64,000 bases of DNA from Shewanella khirikhana (lineage in GTDB: Bacteria; Pseudomonadota; Gammaproteobacteria; Enterobacterales; Shewanellaceae), in assembly GCF_003957745.1 (NCBI RefSeq), contig NZ_CP020373.1, positions 3,705,501 to 3,769,500 on the forward strand. The letters run 5' to 3'. The notes under the pieces were generated by a model. The model saw only the letters and a program-made list of their open reading frames with translations. It was not told where the DNA came from and did not search any database. Below, piece after piece: positions 8,213 through 17,085 of the stretch (its first letter is position 1; each line of letters opens with the position of its first letter). The position numbers and the translations under genes were made by a program.

Positions 8213-9064
8213 ATGACGGAGTTTCTGGAGCAAACCTTTAAGTGGCTATCGCTGCTCGGCGGGCTCCACTGTTTGGGACTCGGACTCTATCTGCGCTACC
8301 TCTACCATTCTAAAAGCGGCAACCACCGGCTGCTGGCGGGGATCTTTTCGCTGGTCTCGCTGACCTTTTTCAGTGGCCTGCTCACCCGCCATACGGTGTC
8401 ATTGCCGATGCCACTGATCTACAGCCTGTTTATTCCCGGCTACTTCCTTTTGATGCCGCTGCTGTATCAATATTGCCACCAGGCGCTGTGCAAACACCGG
8501 GGCCATTTCTGGTATCACTATTTGCCCGCACCTCTGATTGCCATTGGAGTGGCCGTCGACCAAATGCTGCGCCCCGGGCTGATGAATCCCAGCGACGGCG
8601 ACAAGCTTTCCCTCGCCGACTACACCCCGCTCACGGCGGTGTTGACCGTGCTGCTGTTTGTGCAAACCTGCATTTATTTCATGCTGATTTTCAGACTCTT
8701 ACTCAGCCATCGCGGCCGCAGCGCCCGCGCCCATGAAGAAAACCTGCAGGACATCCGCTTTCGCTGGCTGATGACCTTGTGCCTGGCACTGATGTTCAAC
8801 TGGTTACTCAGGGTCGTACTTACCCTGATCCCGATATACTTCGGCGATGGCGCCAGTGAACTGATGCTGATGCTGCCACGGATGATTTTACTGCTCAGCC
8901 TGTACCTGCTGGCCTTTTACGGTTTGCATCAAATTACCCGCGCCGCCTACCTTCGCGGCAAGCTCACACTGCCGAGCAATATCAGCCAGAAATCCAGCAG
9001 CCAACTGCTGAGCGCCGATGAACTCAACTACCTGCAAGAGCTGTTGCAGGAGGAAAAAAAGTAA
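8213..9064 (+). CDS. Multi-pass membrane protein resembling the sensor half of membrane-bound AraC-type regulators
   Basis: The 283 residues contain about seven hydrophobic helices between residues 10 and 245, with short loops. The cytoplasmic tail ends SQLLSADELNYLQELLQEEKK. Some membrane-anchored AraC-family regulators have the same plan: a seven-helix domain, then a linker with LxxxELxxLxxxL just before the two helix-turn-helix motifs. Here the stop codon comes directly after that linker and no DNA-binding domain follows in any frame. It may be a truncated regulator that lost its output domain, or a sensor acting through a partner. An S9 peptidase gene follows 70 bases downstream. Membrane topology is certain, the relationship to AraC proteins is my inference. 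Confidence 0.6.
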   Translation: MTEFLEQTFKWLSLLGGLHCLGLGLYLRYLYHSKSGNHRLLAGIFSLVSLTFFSGLLTRHTVSLPMPLIYSLFIPGYFLLMPLLYQYCHQALCKHRGHFWYHYLPAPLIAIGVAVDQMLRPGLMNPSDGDKLSLADYTPLTAVLTVLLFVQTCIYFMLIFRLLLSHRGRSARAHEENLQDIRFRWLMTLCLALMFNWLLRVVLTLIPIYFGDGASELMLMLPRMILLLSLYLLAFYGLHQITRAAYLRGKLTLPSNISQKSSSQLLSADELNYLQELLQEEKK

Positions 9065-9134
9065 GCTTTTTCATGGTGTTTTTATAACCAAGACGTTAAG
9101 GTGAACCTCGTTTTCAACTACGGGGGAATTGTTG

Positions 9135-11177
9135 ATGTCACCGCTTTACCAACGTCTGCTGATGGCCGGATTACTGGCCGCGCCTGCCGCCATGGCCGCA
9201 CCATCCCATCAAATTACCGTCGATGATTTTTTCAGTATCGCCAACATGGGATCTGTGGTTATCAGTCCCGACGGCAATCACGCGCTCTGGCTCGAAAGCC
9301 GCTGGGATAAGGAACTCGACAAGAGCCAGGCCGATCTGTGGCAAATCGATCTGCAAAATCGGGCGCCAGTGCGTCTGACCTTCACCGACGAGAGCGAGTC
9401 CCGCCCGGTCTGGAGCCCCAACGGCCAGTTCATCTATTACATCGGCAAAGAAAAGCGCGAAGGCGCCAAGGCCCCCTACAATGGCAAGCCGCAGGTGTTC
9501 CGTATTGCCAAAGGCGGCTCAGAAGCCGTGGCCATGACCCGTGAAAAAGACGGTGTGAACGCTTTTGAGCTGTCCAAAGACGGCGCTGCGCTCTACTTCC
9601 TCGCCAACAAAGAAACCAAAGACAAAGATACCTGGGCCGGCATGCGCGCCAGCCACAGTGCGCCTCAGTATGGCCATGGCAAGCGTGACACCAATCCGCT
9701 GTACAGGCTGGATCTGCAAAATTTCCGTCAGCAACTGCTGCTGGACGACGATAAGGTAGTGTGGGACTTCAGTGTCAGCCCCGATGGCAAGCAAATCGCC
9801 CGCATCACCACCGACGATAACGAGCTGGTGTACCTCGAAGGCTGGTCGCGGGTTGAAGTGTTCAATACCGCCGATAAGCAAAACCGGGTACTGGAAGACG
9901 CCAGCTGGCGCGAGCAGGCGGCCTCCCCCTACGGCTGGCTCGAGGGTCTGGCTTGGGACACCAGGGGCGAGCGGCTGGCATTTCGTATCGACTTTGACGG
10001 TCATCCGGGGCGTCTGTTTGTGGTGAATACCCAGGGTAAGGGCCAGATGGAACTCACCCGTCCCGGCAAGGTCACCCTCAATGGTGCCGATATTGAATGG
10101 CGCCCGGGCAGCGATGAGCTGTGCTATCGCGGCGCCGAAGCGGCCCGGGTTAAGCTGTTTTGTACTGAAATCAACGGCCTCAAGCAGGGCGACACCCGCG
10201 CCGTGGTCGGCGGTGATTTGGTGATGGGCGGTTACAGTTTCGATAGCCGCGGCCAGCGCCTCGCCTTCAGCCACAACGGTTTGAGCCACTTTACCGATCT
10301 CTTTGTTGCCGATGCCGATGGCAAAAAAGCCACACCCAAGCGCCTGACCAATATCAACCCCCAGAGCGCCGACTGGCAGCTGCCGCAAATCAGCATTTAC
10401 AAGTGGCAGGCGCCGGACGGCACTGAGGTGGAAGGCATTCTGGAGCTACCCTTTGGCTGGGATAAATCCAAAGGCAAGCTGCCACTGGTGGTGCAAATCC
10501 ACGGCGGCCCCACCGCCGCTACGCCTTACTCGCTGCAACATCGCAGCTATGGCCGCGCCAGCTTCCCGGCCCAGGGCTGGGCCCTGCTGTCACCCAACTA
10601 CCGCGGTTCCACCGGCTATGGCGACAAGTTCCTCACCGATCTGGTTGGCCGTGAACACGATATCGAAGTCAAAGACATCCTCTCGGGCGTCGATAAGCTG
10701 ATTGCCGATGGCATTGTCGATGGCGACAAGCTGGCGGTGATGGGCTGGTCCAATGGCGGCTATCTGACCAATGCGCTTATCAGCACCACCGACCGCTTCA
10801 AGGCGGCCAGTTCAGGCGCCGGGGTGTTCGATCAGCGTTTGCAGTGGATGCTCGAAGACACTCCGGGCCACGTGGTCAACTTTATGGAAGGCCTGCCCTG
10901 GGAAAAAGCCGATGCCTACACCCATGGCTCGTCCCTGAGCCACGCCGACAAAATCAAAACCCCAACCCTTATCCACATCGGCGAGAAAGATGCCCGGGTA
11001 CCCCTTGGCCATGCCCAGGGTCTGTACCGGGCACTGCACAACTATCTGGGTGTGCCGGTGGAACTGGTGGTCTATCCCGGCGAGGGCCATGGGCTTTCGA
11101 AGTATCAGCACCGCAAGGCCAAAATGGAGTGGGATGTGAAGTGGTTCAACTATTATGTTTTGGGGATTGAACCTTAA
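9135..11177 (+). CDS. S9 family prolyl oligopeptidase
   Basis: This is a 680-residue precursor with a signal peptide (about residues 1-22, ending AMA-AP), so probably periplasmic. An N-terminal beta-propeller with WD/PD40-like repeats (ISPDGNHALW, WSPNGQFIYYI, VSPDGKQIARI) spans about residues 30-410. The C-terminal alpha/beta-hydrolase holds the oxyanion segment QIHGGPTAA, the nucleophile S539 in GWSNGGY, D619 in EKDARVP and H652 in GEGHG. Such enzymes cleave short peptides, often after proline or as acyl-/dipeptidyl-peptidases. The ATG at 9135 follows CGGGGGAA, while a TTG at 9129 is also in frame. An intrinsic terminator lies about 20 bases past the stop. Confidence 0.9.
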   Translation: MSPLYQRLLMAGLLAAPAAMAAPSHQITVDDFFSIANMGSVVISPDGNHALWLESRWDKELDKSQADLWQIDLQNRAPVRLTFTDESESRPVWSPNGQFIYYIGKEKREGAKAPYNGKPQVFRIAKGGSEAVAMTREKDGVNAFELSKDGAALYFLANKETKDKDTWAGMRASHSAPQYGHGKRDTNPLYRLDLQNFRQQLLLDDDKVVWDFSVSPDGKQIARITTDDNELVYLEGWSRVEVFNTADKQNRVLEDASWREQAASPYGWLEGLAWDTRGERLAFRIDFDGHPGRLFVVNTQGKGQMELTRPGKVTLNGADIEWRPGSDELCYRGAEAARVKLFCTEINGLKQGDTRAVVGGDLVMGGYSFDSRGQRLAFSHNGLSHFTDLFVADADGKKATPKRLTNINPQSADWQLPQISIYKWQAPDGTEVEGILELPFGWDKSKGKLPLVVQIHGGPTAATPYSLQHRSYGRASFPAQGWALLSPNYRGSTGYGDKFLTDLVGREHDIEVKDILSGVDKLIADGIVDGDKLAVMGWSNGGYLTNALISTTDRFKAASSGAGVFDQRLQWMLEDTPGHVVNFMEGLPWEKADAYTHGSSLSHADKIKTPTLIHIGEKDARVPLGHAQGLYRALHNYLGVPVELVVYPGEGHGLSKYQHRKAKMEWDVKWFNYYVLGIEP

Positions 11178-11196
11178 CCCCGGCTGACATCTGAGC

Positions 11197-11225
11197 AAAA
11201 AAGGCGTCCTTTCGGACGCTTTTTT
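11197..11225 (+). terminator. Terminator after the S9 peptidase gene
   Basis: GCGTCC, a TTTC loop and GGACGC are flanked by six A and six T residues, at 11197-11225. Confidence 0.85.
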
Positions 11226-11303
11226 ACTGAATGCTATTCACTTTTTTTGGCCTGAGCCTATGCTGGTGTCTGTCAACCACTCCACCCGAATTAGGAGAGC
11301 ACC

Positions 11304-11879
11304 ATGAAATCATTGAAGACTTTGTTGCTTACAACTCTGATGCTGTTGGGTATCGGCCAGGCCACTGCGGCCGAGGATGACGCCAAATATCAGGACGCGC
11401 TGGCCACCTTCAGACAAGCCAGTGAAACCCACAAGTTTTTCGACACCGCCTACGGCTATGCCCTGTTCCCCACCATTGGCAAAGGTGGCATAGGCATTGG
11501 CGCGGCTTACGGCAAGGGCCGGGTGTTTCGTCAGGGCGCCTATGTGGGCGACTCCAGCATGACTCAGGTGTCAATTGGTCTGCAGCTCGGCGGCCAGGCC
11601 TACAGCGAGATCATTTTCTTTAAAGACGAGAAAGCCTTCCGTGACTTTACCAGCGGCAGCTTCGAGTTCAGTGGTCAGGCATCCGCCGTGGCCATCAACG
11701 TTGGCGCCAATGCCCAGGCAGGCACCACAGGCAACTCGGCCGGTGCTGGCCAGTCAGGCGGCGCCCAGAACGCCACCGCAGCCTATATCAATGGCATGAC
11801 GGTGTTTACCGCCGCCAAGGGCGGGCTGATGTTTGAGGCGGCATTGGCCGGACAATCCTTCACCTTTGAAGGCAAATAA
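11304..11879 (+). CDS. SYLF (Ysc84-like lipid-binding) domain exported protein
   Basis: The 191-residue precursor has a cleavable signal peptide (about residues 1-22, ending TAAAE-like). The rest is one SYLF domain: FRQASETHKFFDTAYGYALFPTIGKGGIGIGAAYGKGRVFRQG, MTQVSIGLQLGGQAYSEIIFFKD and a C-terminal KGGLMFEAALAGQSFTF. SYLF domains bind phosphoinositides in eukaryotes, and in bacteria the exported versions have no settled role. A Gly/Ala/Asn-rich loop at about residues 135-155 is a common low-complexity insert in this family. It has its own ribosome site (AGGAG before the ATG) and terminator, so it is monocistronic. Confidence 0.9.
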   Translation: MKSLKTLLLTTLMLLGIGQATAAEDDAKYQDALATFRQASETHKFFDTAYGYALFPTIGKGGIGIGAAYGKGRVFRQGAYVGDSSMTQVSIGLQLGGQAYSEIIFFKDEKAFRDFTSGSFEFSGQASAVAINVGANAQAGTTGNSAGAGQSGGAQNATAAYINGMTVFTAAKGGLMFEAALAGQSFTFEGK

Positions 11880-11903
11880 GCCGGATAGATAAACCCGTCA
11901 AAC

Positions 11904-11930
11904 AAAAGGCGACCCCAGGGTCGCCTTTTT
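11904..11930. terminator. Bidirectional terminator between convergent genes
   Basis: AAAAGGCGACCC and GGGTCGCCTTTT form a long, nearly perfect stem. It serves the SYLF gene and, read on the other strand, the convergent secreted-protein gene at 11954-12526. Confidence 0.85.
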
Positions 11931-11953
11931 GCTGTTTGTCAGCCGCAATACGC

Positions 11954-12526
11954 TTATTGGTGGCCCCAGGGCGCAGGTGGCAATTCGATGGGACGAGTCA
12001 AATCAAACTCCACCAAAAAGTCACGGTTCTCACGGGTTAGGCGGTAGCTGAAACTCTGCTGATTCAGCCCCAGATGCCACACATTGGTGACCGACTGGGT
12101 CAGGCCATTGTCATTGAAATTATTGATGGAAAAGCTATCCACCGGGAACGACTGCCAGCGGGCACTGCCCACATCGGCAGTATCGCCGCCGTATTGGGTC
12201 ACCTTGTGCTCGCGGCCATCCTGATATCTGTGGTCGTGCTTGAGACGCAGGCCAGTGTCGGTTTTACTGATCACCCAGGTACGGGATCTGTCTTCACCCA
12301 CATGGAAAGGCACCTTGATTTGATTGTCGCTGCACTCACGTACATGCATCACCAGCCGCGATGCGGCAAAGCCATCGTCGCTGGCATCACTGCGGGTAAC
12401 CTTGCCTTCAAATGCTTTACCGCACAGGGCGCTGAGGCTGTCGAAAAATTGCAGATGCGGCGGCGCAGCCATGGCGGTGCCACTTGCCAGCAGCAAGGCC
12501 GGCAACAAAGTCAGTTTATGGTTCAT
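11954..12526 (-). CDS. Predicted secreted protein, unrecognised
   Basis: The 190-residue protein has a clear signal peptide (MNHKLTLLPALLLASGTAMA, residues 1-20). The mature part is polar, with three cysteines early on (LCGKAFEG and VRECSDN), a WVISKTDTGLRLKHDHRYQDG stretch and a C-terminal DLTRPIELPPAPWG. I do not recognise a named domain. The ATG at 12526 was preferred over the longer frame because GGGGGAGA stands just upstream and the signal peptide begins there. It is convergent with the SYLF gene and lies downstream of the acyltransferase gene. Its location is probably periplasmic. Confidence 0.75.
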   Translation of the reverse strand: MNHKLTLLPALLLASGTAMAAPPHLQFFDSLSALCGKAFEGKVTRSDASDDGFAASRLVMHVRECSDNQIKVPFHVGEDRSRTWVISKTDTGLRLKHDHRYQDGREHKVTQYGGDTADVGSARWQSFPVDSFSINNFNDNGLTQSVTNVWHLGLNQQSFSYRLTRENRDFLVEFDLTRPIELPPAPWGHQ

Positions 12527-12609
12527 TGTTGTTCTCCCCCAGTAAAAGGTCAGCCTATCAACCGAGGGTGAAATCAGCCTTAAGGATGGCAAATCACCAC
12601 GGCAAACCA

Positions 12610-13659
12610 TTACCAGCCAATGTAACTGCGGGAGCGATCGCCCAGCTTTGCCTTGATGGCCTTGGCGGTCAACACGCTGCCAGCCAGCAAAAAGACAAAA
12701 ATAAACAATGACAAAGCCAGCGACGTCCACATGTTGCCGGGGGCCAGTTTAAAGCGCAGCAGACCGGTTATAACCCCAAACACAATGGAAAACAGCGGGT
12801 GAATAAAGAAGATGGCAAAGCTCATTTCCGCCAGCGCCCCCAAGGCCTTGTTGGCACGCTCAGACAGCGTTTGCTGCGACATCCACAGACACAGGCCCAC
12901 CGCCAGCACGCACAGGCTGAACTTCTGTACAAACTGCCAGTCCACCCCGCCAAAGGCCAGCGCAGCCTTGTGGTAATTGCCCACATGGCCAGACACATAA
13001 GTTTGCATATACAGGCTAAGCACAGTGCCCACCAGCGCCGCGCCAAGCAGCGGCAATGCATGACGGCGCAGCCAGTCTTCATGGGCGGAATACAGAATAC
13101 CCATCAGGTAGAAAGGGGTGAAATACACCACCGAATGCAGCACATTGATATTACCTATGGGCCGGTGAATATACACAGACACCAGACACATGGCGGCGAA
13201 AATCAGCCAGCGGGCGGTAGCGCTCAGGCGAATATAGGCCGAAAACACCGGCGAGATGGCAAACACCGCCATGATGAAGGGAATATACCAGTGCGGGTAA
13301 AGCACGTAGCCATTTCGCACCGTGTAGTAGATGCCCTTGCCCACCTCGGACAGCGGCCGGTCGTACATCAGGCTCCACTGGGTCGCCAGCATCGCAAGCC
13401 CCACCAGCGACACCCATAAAAACGGCACCAGCACATTGCGCACCTTGGCGCTCATAAACTCTTTGTACACCATCCGCGGATAAAAAATGCGGTGATAAAA
13501 GTAGCCCGAGATAAACACGAACAGCGCCGTACCGCCCCTGAGCAGGTTTTCCAACCCCAGCGGAAATCCCTGGCCCGAGTTATAAATGCTGTGCCCGGCC
13601 ACAATCCATAAAATGGCGATGGCGCGCATATAGGTAAATTCGAGCTGTTGCTTACGCAT
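12610..13659 (-). CDS. Acyltransferase 3 family membrane protein
   Basis: This is a 349-residue inner-membrane protein with about ten helices. The N-terminal QLEFTYMRAIAILWIVAGHS carries the conserved R and the catalytic-type H of acyltransferase 3 enzymes. LFVFISGYFYHRIF, PHWYIPFIMAVFAISPVF and FAIFFIHPLFSIVFG are typical family segments. Members transfer acetyl or other acyl groups onto surface polysaccharides or other envelope sugars. The acceptor here is unknown and no polysaccharide cluster is nearby. It is transcribed alone. Confidence 0.9.
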   Translation of the reverse strand: MRKQQLEFTYMRAIAILWIVAGHSIYNSGQGFPLGLENLLRGGTALFVFISGYFYHRIFYPRMVYKEFMSAKVRNVLVPFLWVSLVGLAMLATQWSLMYDRPLSEVGKGIYYTVRNGYVLYPHWYIPFIMAVFAISPVFSAYIRLSATARWLIFAAMCLVSVYIHRPIGNINVLHSVVYFTPFYLMGILYSAHEDWLRRHALPLLGAALVGTVLSLYMQTYVSGHVGNYHKAALAFGGVDWQFVQKFSLCVLAVGLCLWMSQQTLSERANKALGALAEMSFAIFFIHPLFSIVFGVITGLLRFKLAPGNMWTSLALSLFIFVFLLAGSVLTAKAIKAKLGDRSRSYIGW

Positions 13660-13840
13660 GCGTCACCCGACCCGTGGACTTGGCCGCTTTGGCAGGTGGT
13701 GAAAAAGGGATCATGGGGTTTCTCGGCAGGACTGCTGGGATCAGCGTGGCAACACTATATCGCCACGCCCGAAAAACCGGAATAGGGCAGAAAAAGAATA
13801 TTTTCGGCCTTCGCGAAACAGATGAAATAGCACTTCAATA

Positions 13841-14185
13841 TCAATCGGTTGGCTTATCGGCGCCGAACCAGTTATCCAGCTTGTCGGTGGCTTTGGCGCG
13901 GGTATCCTCATCGATATACACGGCCACCATGGTCAGCGCGGCAGCCAGGGCGCCCAAATCATCGGTAAAGCCCAGCAATGGCGTGAGATCCGGAATCGCA
14001 TCCACCGGGGTAATAAAGTAGCCCAGGGCGCCGAAGATAATGGTTTTGGCCCAGGCAGGGGTCTCCGGACGCTGGGCGGCATAGTAGAGCCAAAGTGCCT
14101 TTTCTATCACTTCACGACCCGCTTGCTTGGCAAAATCCTTTACCTTTTGCCAAAAACTGCTGTCACTGTACTCGCTGTCTGCCAT
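13841..14185 (-). CDS. YkvA/DUF1232 family protein
   Basis: The 114-residue protein carries the DUF1232 signature: KTIIFGALGYFITPVDAIPDLTPLLGFTDDLGALAAAL, with the conserved hydrophobic hairpin, P-x-D-x-I-P-D and GFTDD. It is probably a small membrane-associated protein of unknown function. The ATG at 14185 was chosen because AGAGGAG lies seven bases upstream. The longer frame from 14263 adds a polar tail without a ribosome site. Confidence 0.85.
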   Translation of the reverse strand: MADSEYSDSSFWQKVKDFAKQAGREVIEKALWLYYAAQRPETPAWAKTIIFGALGYFITPVDAIPDLTPLLGFTDDLGALAAALTMVAVYIDEDTRAKATDKLDNWFGADKPTD

Positions 14186-14532
14186 GGCCATGCTCCTCTG
14201 CCTTAGAACGTTTACTGTACGCGAAAAGCCCTCGGGTGTCAGTGATGATGAAGTATTATTCATCCAGACTGATTAAATAAAGACGCCTGGCCATTTTTAT
14301 AAAATGAACATGCATATCACGATTATCCATTTTAATAATTGAGTGGCCATTGAATTAATCTCACGTAAATTAATAAAAATAATTACACTGGTTACATGGG
14401 GTTACATTTTTTAACAGAGTTTATTTTTTATGATTCAGTTCAAATTATCTTCGCTGGTGTACGGATAAAATCACCCTGCCAAATGAGGCATTTTCTTCCA
14501 CTGGTTTCTTTATATTCGTAATGGAGTTGTAT
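14186..14532. other. 347-bp AT-rich divergent region upstream of speFL
   Basis: The segment between the YkvA gene and speFL is clearly AT-richer than the coding DNA and should hold the speFL-speF promoter. TAAAAT at 14466-14471 and TATATT at 14511-14516 are possible -10 elements, but neither has a convincing -35 partner. I see no credible gene. Confidence 0.5.
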
Positions 14533-14637
14533 ATGAGAAAGAAATCAAAGATTATGGCGCATATTCGCCGAACGAGGCATATCATGATGCCTGAGCAACG
14601 CGACTACTTCGACTATTCATTCTTCTTCCTGCTTTAA
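14533..14637 (+). CDS. speFL: SpeFL ornithine-sensing leader (arrest) peptide
   Basis: This 34-codon frame lies 225 bases upstream of speF. It has the same length as E. coli SpeFL and lines up position by position without gaps: S5, M8, H10, I11, R12, R13, T14, H16, I17, M18, R23, F26, D27, F30 and F31 are identical. In E. coli the nascent peptide captures ornithine in the ribosome, the ribosome stalls at the end of the leader, and Rho is kept off the mRNA so that speF is expressed. The ATG at 14533 follows GGAG by six bases. An in-frame ATG at 14521 would add four residues but has no ribosome site. The conserved residues fit a working sensor. Confidence 0.9.
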   Translation: MRKKSKIMAHIRRTRHIMMPEQRDYFDYSFFFLL

Positions 14638-14862
14638 TCCTGCCTTCGCCGGACGCCTTGGGCTATCTGTCGCCCGAGAGTCTATCGCATAAAAAACTAA
14701 ATTTATCTGCCAGCCTGGACTGACTCTGTCAGGGAAACTCTGCGCCTTCTTATTAATTCGCAGTCCTGATTTGTCAGCACCCATTCGGCTGCCCGGAATT
14801 TACCATGTCGATTTATTAAATATTGGCAGGGGTCCGGCTAACCAAAATTAATCAGGTTAATT
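14638..14862 (+). promoter_or_regulatory. speF leader mRNA, probable Rho-dependent attenuation region
   Basis: These 225 bases between speFL and speF contain a C-rich, G-poor start (TCCTGCCTTCGCCGGACGCC) and a small hairpin GGGC/GCCC near 14662-14677. Another hairpin, CTGAC/GTCAG, lies near 14718-14730. In E. coli the matching interval holds a Rho loading site that is exposed when no ribosome is stalled on speFL. The Rho role here is inferred from that homology, and no U-tract terminator is present. Confidence 0.5.
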
Positions 14863-17025
14863 ATGAATTCGTTAAAAATTGCTGCCAGCTTATCTGTTCG
14901 CGCCTGTTTTGATACTAAACGGGAAGTCGTCAACGTTTTAACCACAGACTTTTGTGATGTGGGTGCCGCCGTTGTTTCTGTTACTGACGTAAATAATGGC
15001 ATTGTCGATAAAATTAAAAATACCGGTTTGAATTTACCGATATTTGTTTCTGTTTGCTGTGAAGAAGCCTTCCCCGATGATTTTTGCGACGCCATCACCG
15101 GGGTATTTGAACTCTGTAATGCCAAAACCGACTTTTATGGCAAACAGGTCGAAACTGCGGTGCGCCGTTATCAGGAATCCCTGCTGCCGCCCTTCTTCGG
15201 CACCCTGAAAAAGTACGTTGAAATGGGTAACTCCACCTTTGCCTGCCCAGGGCATCAGGGTGGCCAGTTCTTCCGCAAGCATCCCGTTGGTCGTCAGTTC
15301 TTTGATTTCTTTGGCGAAACTGTATTCCGCTCGGATATGTGTAACGCCGACGTGAAGCTCGGTGACCTCCTTATCCACGAAGGCGCCCCCCACGACGCCC
15401 AGGCATACGCCGCCAAGGTGTATAACGCCGACAAAACCTACTTTGTATTGAACGGCACGTCCGCCTCAAACAAGGTGGTGTGTAATGCCCTGCTCGCCCC
15501 CGGCGATCTGGTGCTATTTGACCGCAACAACCACAAATCCAACCACCACGGCGCCCTGATTCAGGCCGGTGCCACTCCTGTGTATCTGGAAACGGCCCGT
15601 AACCCCTTCGGCTTTATCGGCGGCATCGACTCCCACTGTTTCGATGAAGCCTACCTGCGGGACGAAATCGGCAAGGTCGCCCCTGAGCGGGTACAGGAGG
15701 CGCGCCCCTTCCGCCTCGCTATCATCCAGCTTGGCACCTACGACGGCACCATCTACAACGCCCGTCAGGTGGTGGATCGCATCGGTCACCTGTGTGACTA
15801 CATCCTGTTTGACTCGGCCTGGGTGGGCTACGAGCAATTCATTCCGATGATGAAAGACTGCTCGCCGCTGCTGTTGGAACTCGGCGCTGACGATCCCGGC
15901 ATTATCGTTACCCAGTCGGTACACAAGCAGCAGGCCGGGTTCTCACAAACCTCGCAAATCCACAAAAAAGACCGCCATATCAAGGGACAACAGCGCTACT
16001 GCAACCATAAGCGTTTCAACAACGCCTTTATGATGCACGCCTCCACCAGCCCCTTCTATCCGCTGTTTGCGGCGCTGGATGTGAACGCCAAGATGCACGA
16101 AGGCACCAGCGGCCGTTATCTGTGGCGCGAGGCGGTAAAAGCCGGTATCGAAGCGCGCAAGCTGCTGCTGAAAAAGTGCAAGTACATCAAGCCCTTTATC
16201 CCAACCACTGTGGAAGGCGAGCCCTGGCAGAGCTTTGATACCGAGCTGATGGCCGATGACCTGCGCTTTTTCGAGTTTGAGCCAGGCCTTAAATGGCACG
16301 CGTTCGAGGGCTACGAGAAGGGCCAGTACTTTGTCGACCCCTGTAAGTTCCTGCTCACCACCCCCGGCATCAATGCCGAGACCGGCGAGTACGAAGACTT
16401 CGGTATCCCGGCCACCATCCTTGCCAACTTCTTGAGGGAAAACAACATCATCCCCGAGAAGTGCGACCTTAACTCCATCCTGTTCCTCATGACCCCCGCA
16501 GAAGACATGGCCAAGATGCAGCATCTGGTGGCCCAGATAGCCCGTTTCGAGAAGCTGATTGACGAAGATGCGCCCTTAAGCGAGGTGCTGCCCAACGTCT
16601 ATCGCGCCAACCGCGAGCGCTATGAGGGCTACAGCATCCGTCGCCTGTGTCAGGAAATGCACGACCTCTATGTCAGCCGCAACGTGAAGCAGCTGCAAAA
16701 AGAGATGTTCCGTGCCGCTCACTTCCCCAAAGCGGTGATGAACCCGCAGGACGCCAATATCGCCTTTGTGCGCGGCAAGGCCGAGCTGGTGCCGCTCAGT
16801 GAAATCGAAGGCCAGATTGCGGCCGAAGGCGCCCTGCCTTACCCACCCGGCGTGCTCTGTATGGTGCCCGGCGAGGTTTGGGGCGGCGCGGTGCAGCGCT
16901 ACTTCCTGGCGCTCGAGGAAGGCATCAACCTGCTGCCGGGCTTCGCCCCCGAGCTGCAGGGCGTGTATCTGGAGCGCAGCGACAGCGGCCGGGTACAGGC
17001 CATGGGTTACGTGCTCAAGCATTGA
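14863..17025 (+). CDS. speF: Inducible ornithine decarboxylase SpeF
   Basis: SpeF converts ornithine to putrescine and CO2, consuming a proton. The 720 residues match the fold-type I, bacterial acid-inducible group: an N-terminal receiver-like wing domain (about residues 1-105), then the PLP domain with GNSTFACPGHQGGQFFRKHP and NGTSASNK. The Schiff-base lysine K355 lies in QSVHKQQAGFSQ, and the C-terminal domain contains PYPPGVLCMVPGEVW. Length and motif spacing equal those of E. coli SpeF. It is the first large gene of an operon with potE (60-base gap) and a porin, controlled through the speFL leader. The codon use of the first 60 codons is AT-rich compared with the rest. Confidence 0.97.
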   Translation: MNSLKIAASLSVRACFDTKREVVNVLTTDFCDVGAAVVSVTDVNNGIVDKIKNTGLNLPIFVSVCCEEAFPDDFCDAITGVFELCNAKTDFYGKQVETAVRRYQESLLPPFFGTLKKYVEMGNSTFACPGHQGGQFFRKHPVGRQFFDFFGETVFRSDMCNADVKLGDLLIHEGAPHDAQAYAAKVYNADKTYFVLNGTSASNKVVCNALLAPGDLVLFDRNNHKSNHHGALIQAGATPVYLETARNPFGFIGGIDSHCFDEAYLRDEIGKVAPERVQEARPFRLAIIQLGTYDGTIYNARQVVDRIGHLCDYILFDSAWVGYEQFIPMMKDCSPLLLELGADDPGIIVTQSVHKQQAGFSQTSQIHKKDRHIKGQQRYCNHKRFNNAFMMHASTSPFYPLFAALDVNAKMHEGTSGRYLWREAVKAGIEARKLLLKKCKYIKPFIPTTVEGEPWQSFDTELMADDLRFFEFEPGLKWHAFEGYEKGQYFVDPCKFLLTTPGINAETGEYEDFGIPATILANFLRENNIIPEKCDLNSILFLMTPAEDMAKMQHLVAQIARFEKLIDEDAPLSEVLPNVYRANRERYEGYSIRRLCQEMHDLYVSRNVKQLQKEMFRAAHFPKAVMNPQDANIAFVRGKAELVPLSEIEGQIAAEGALPYPPGVLCMVPGEVWGGAVQRYFLALEEGINLLPGFAPELQGVYLERSDSGRVQAMGYVLKH

Positions 17026-17032
17026 TAACGGC

Positions 17033-17056
17033 GGGGCGGCCAAGGGACGCCGCCCC
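17033..17056 (+). promoter_or_regulatory. GC-rich stem-loop between speF and potE
   Basis: GGGGCGGC at 17033-17040 pairs perfectly with GCCGCCCC at 17049-17056 around an eight-base loop. Only TTAAAA follows, so it is a poor terminator. It may stabilise mRNA ends or tune expression of potE relative to speF. Confidence 0.55.
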
Positions 17057-17085
17057 TTAAAACCAAAACGAATCGAGACACTATT

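Noticed and set aside
9040..9120. A frameshift at the seven-A run hiding an AraC domain
   Set aside because: I read the other frames after the run: stops follow quickly and no helix-turn-helix appears before the next gene.
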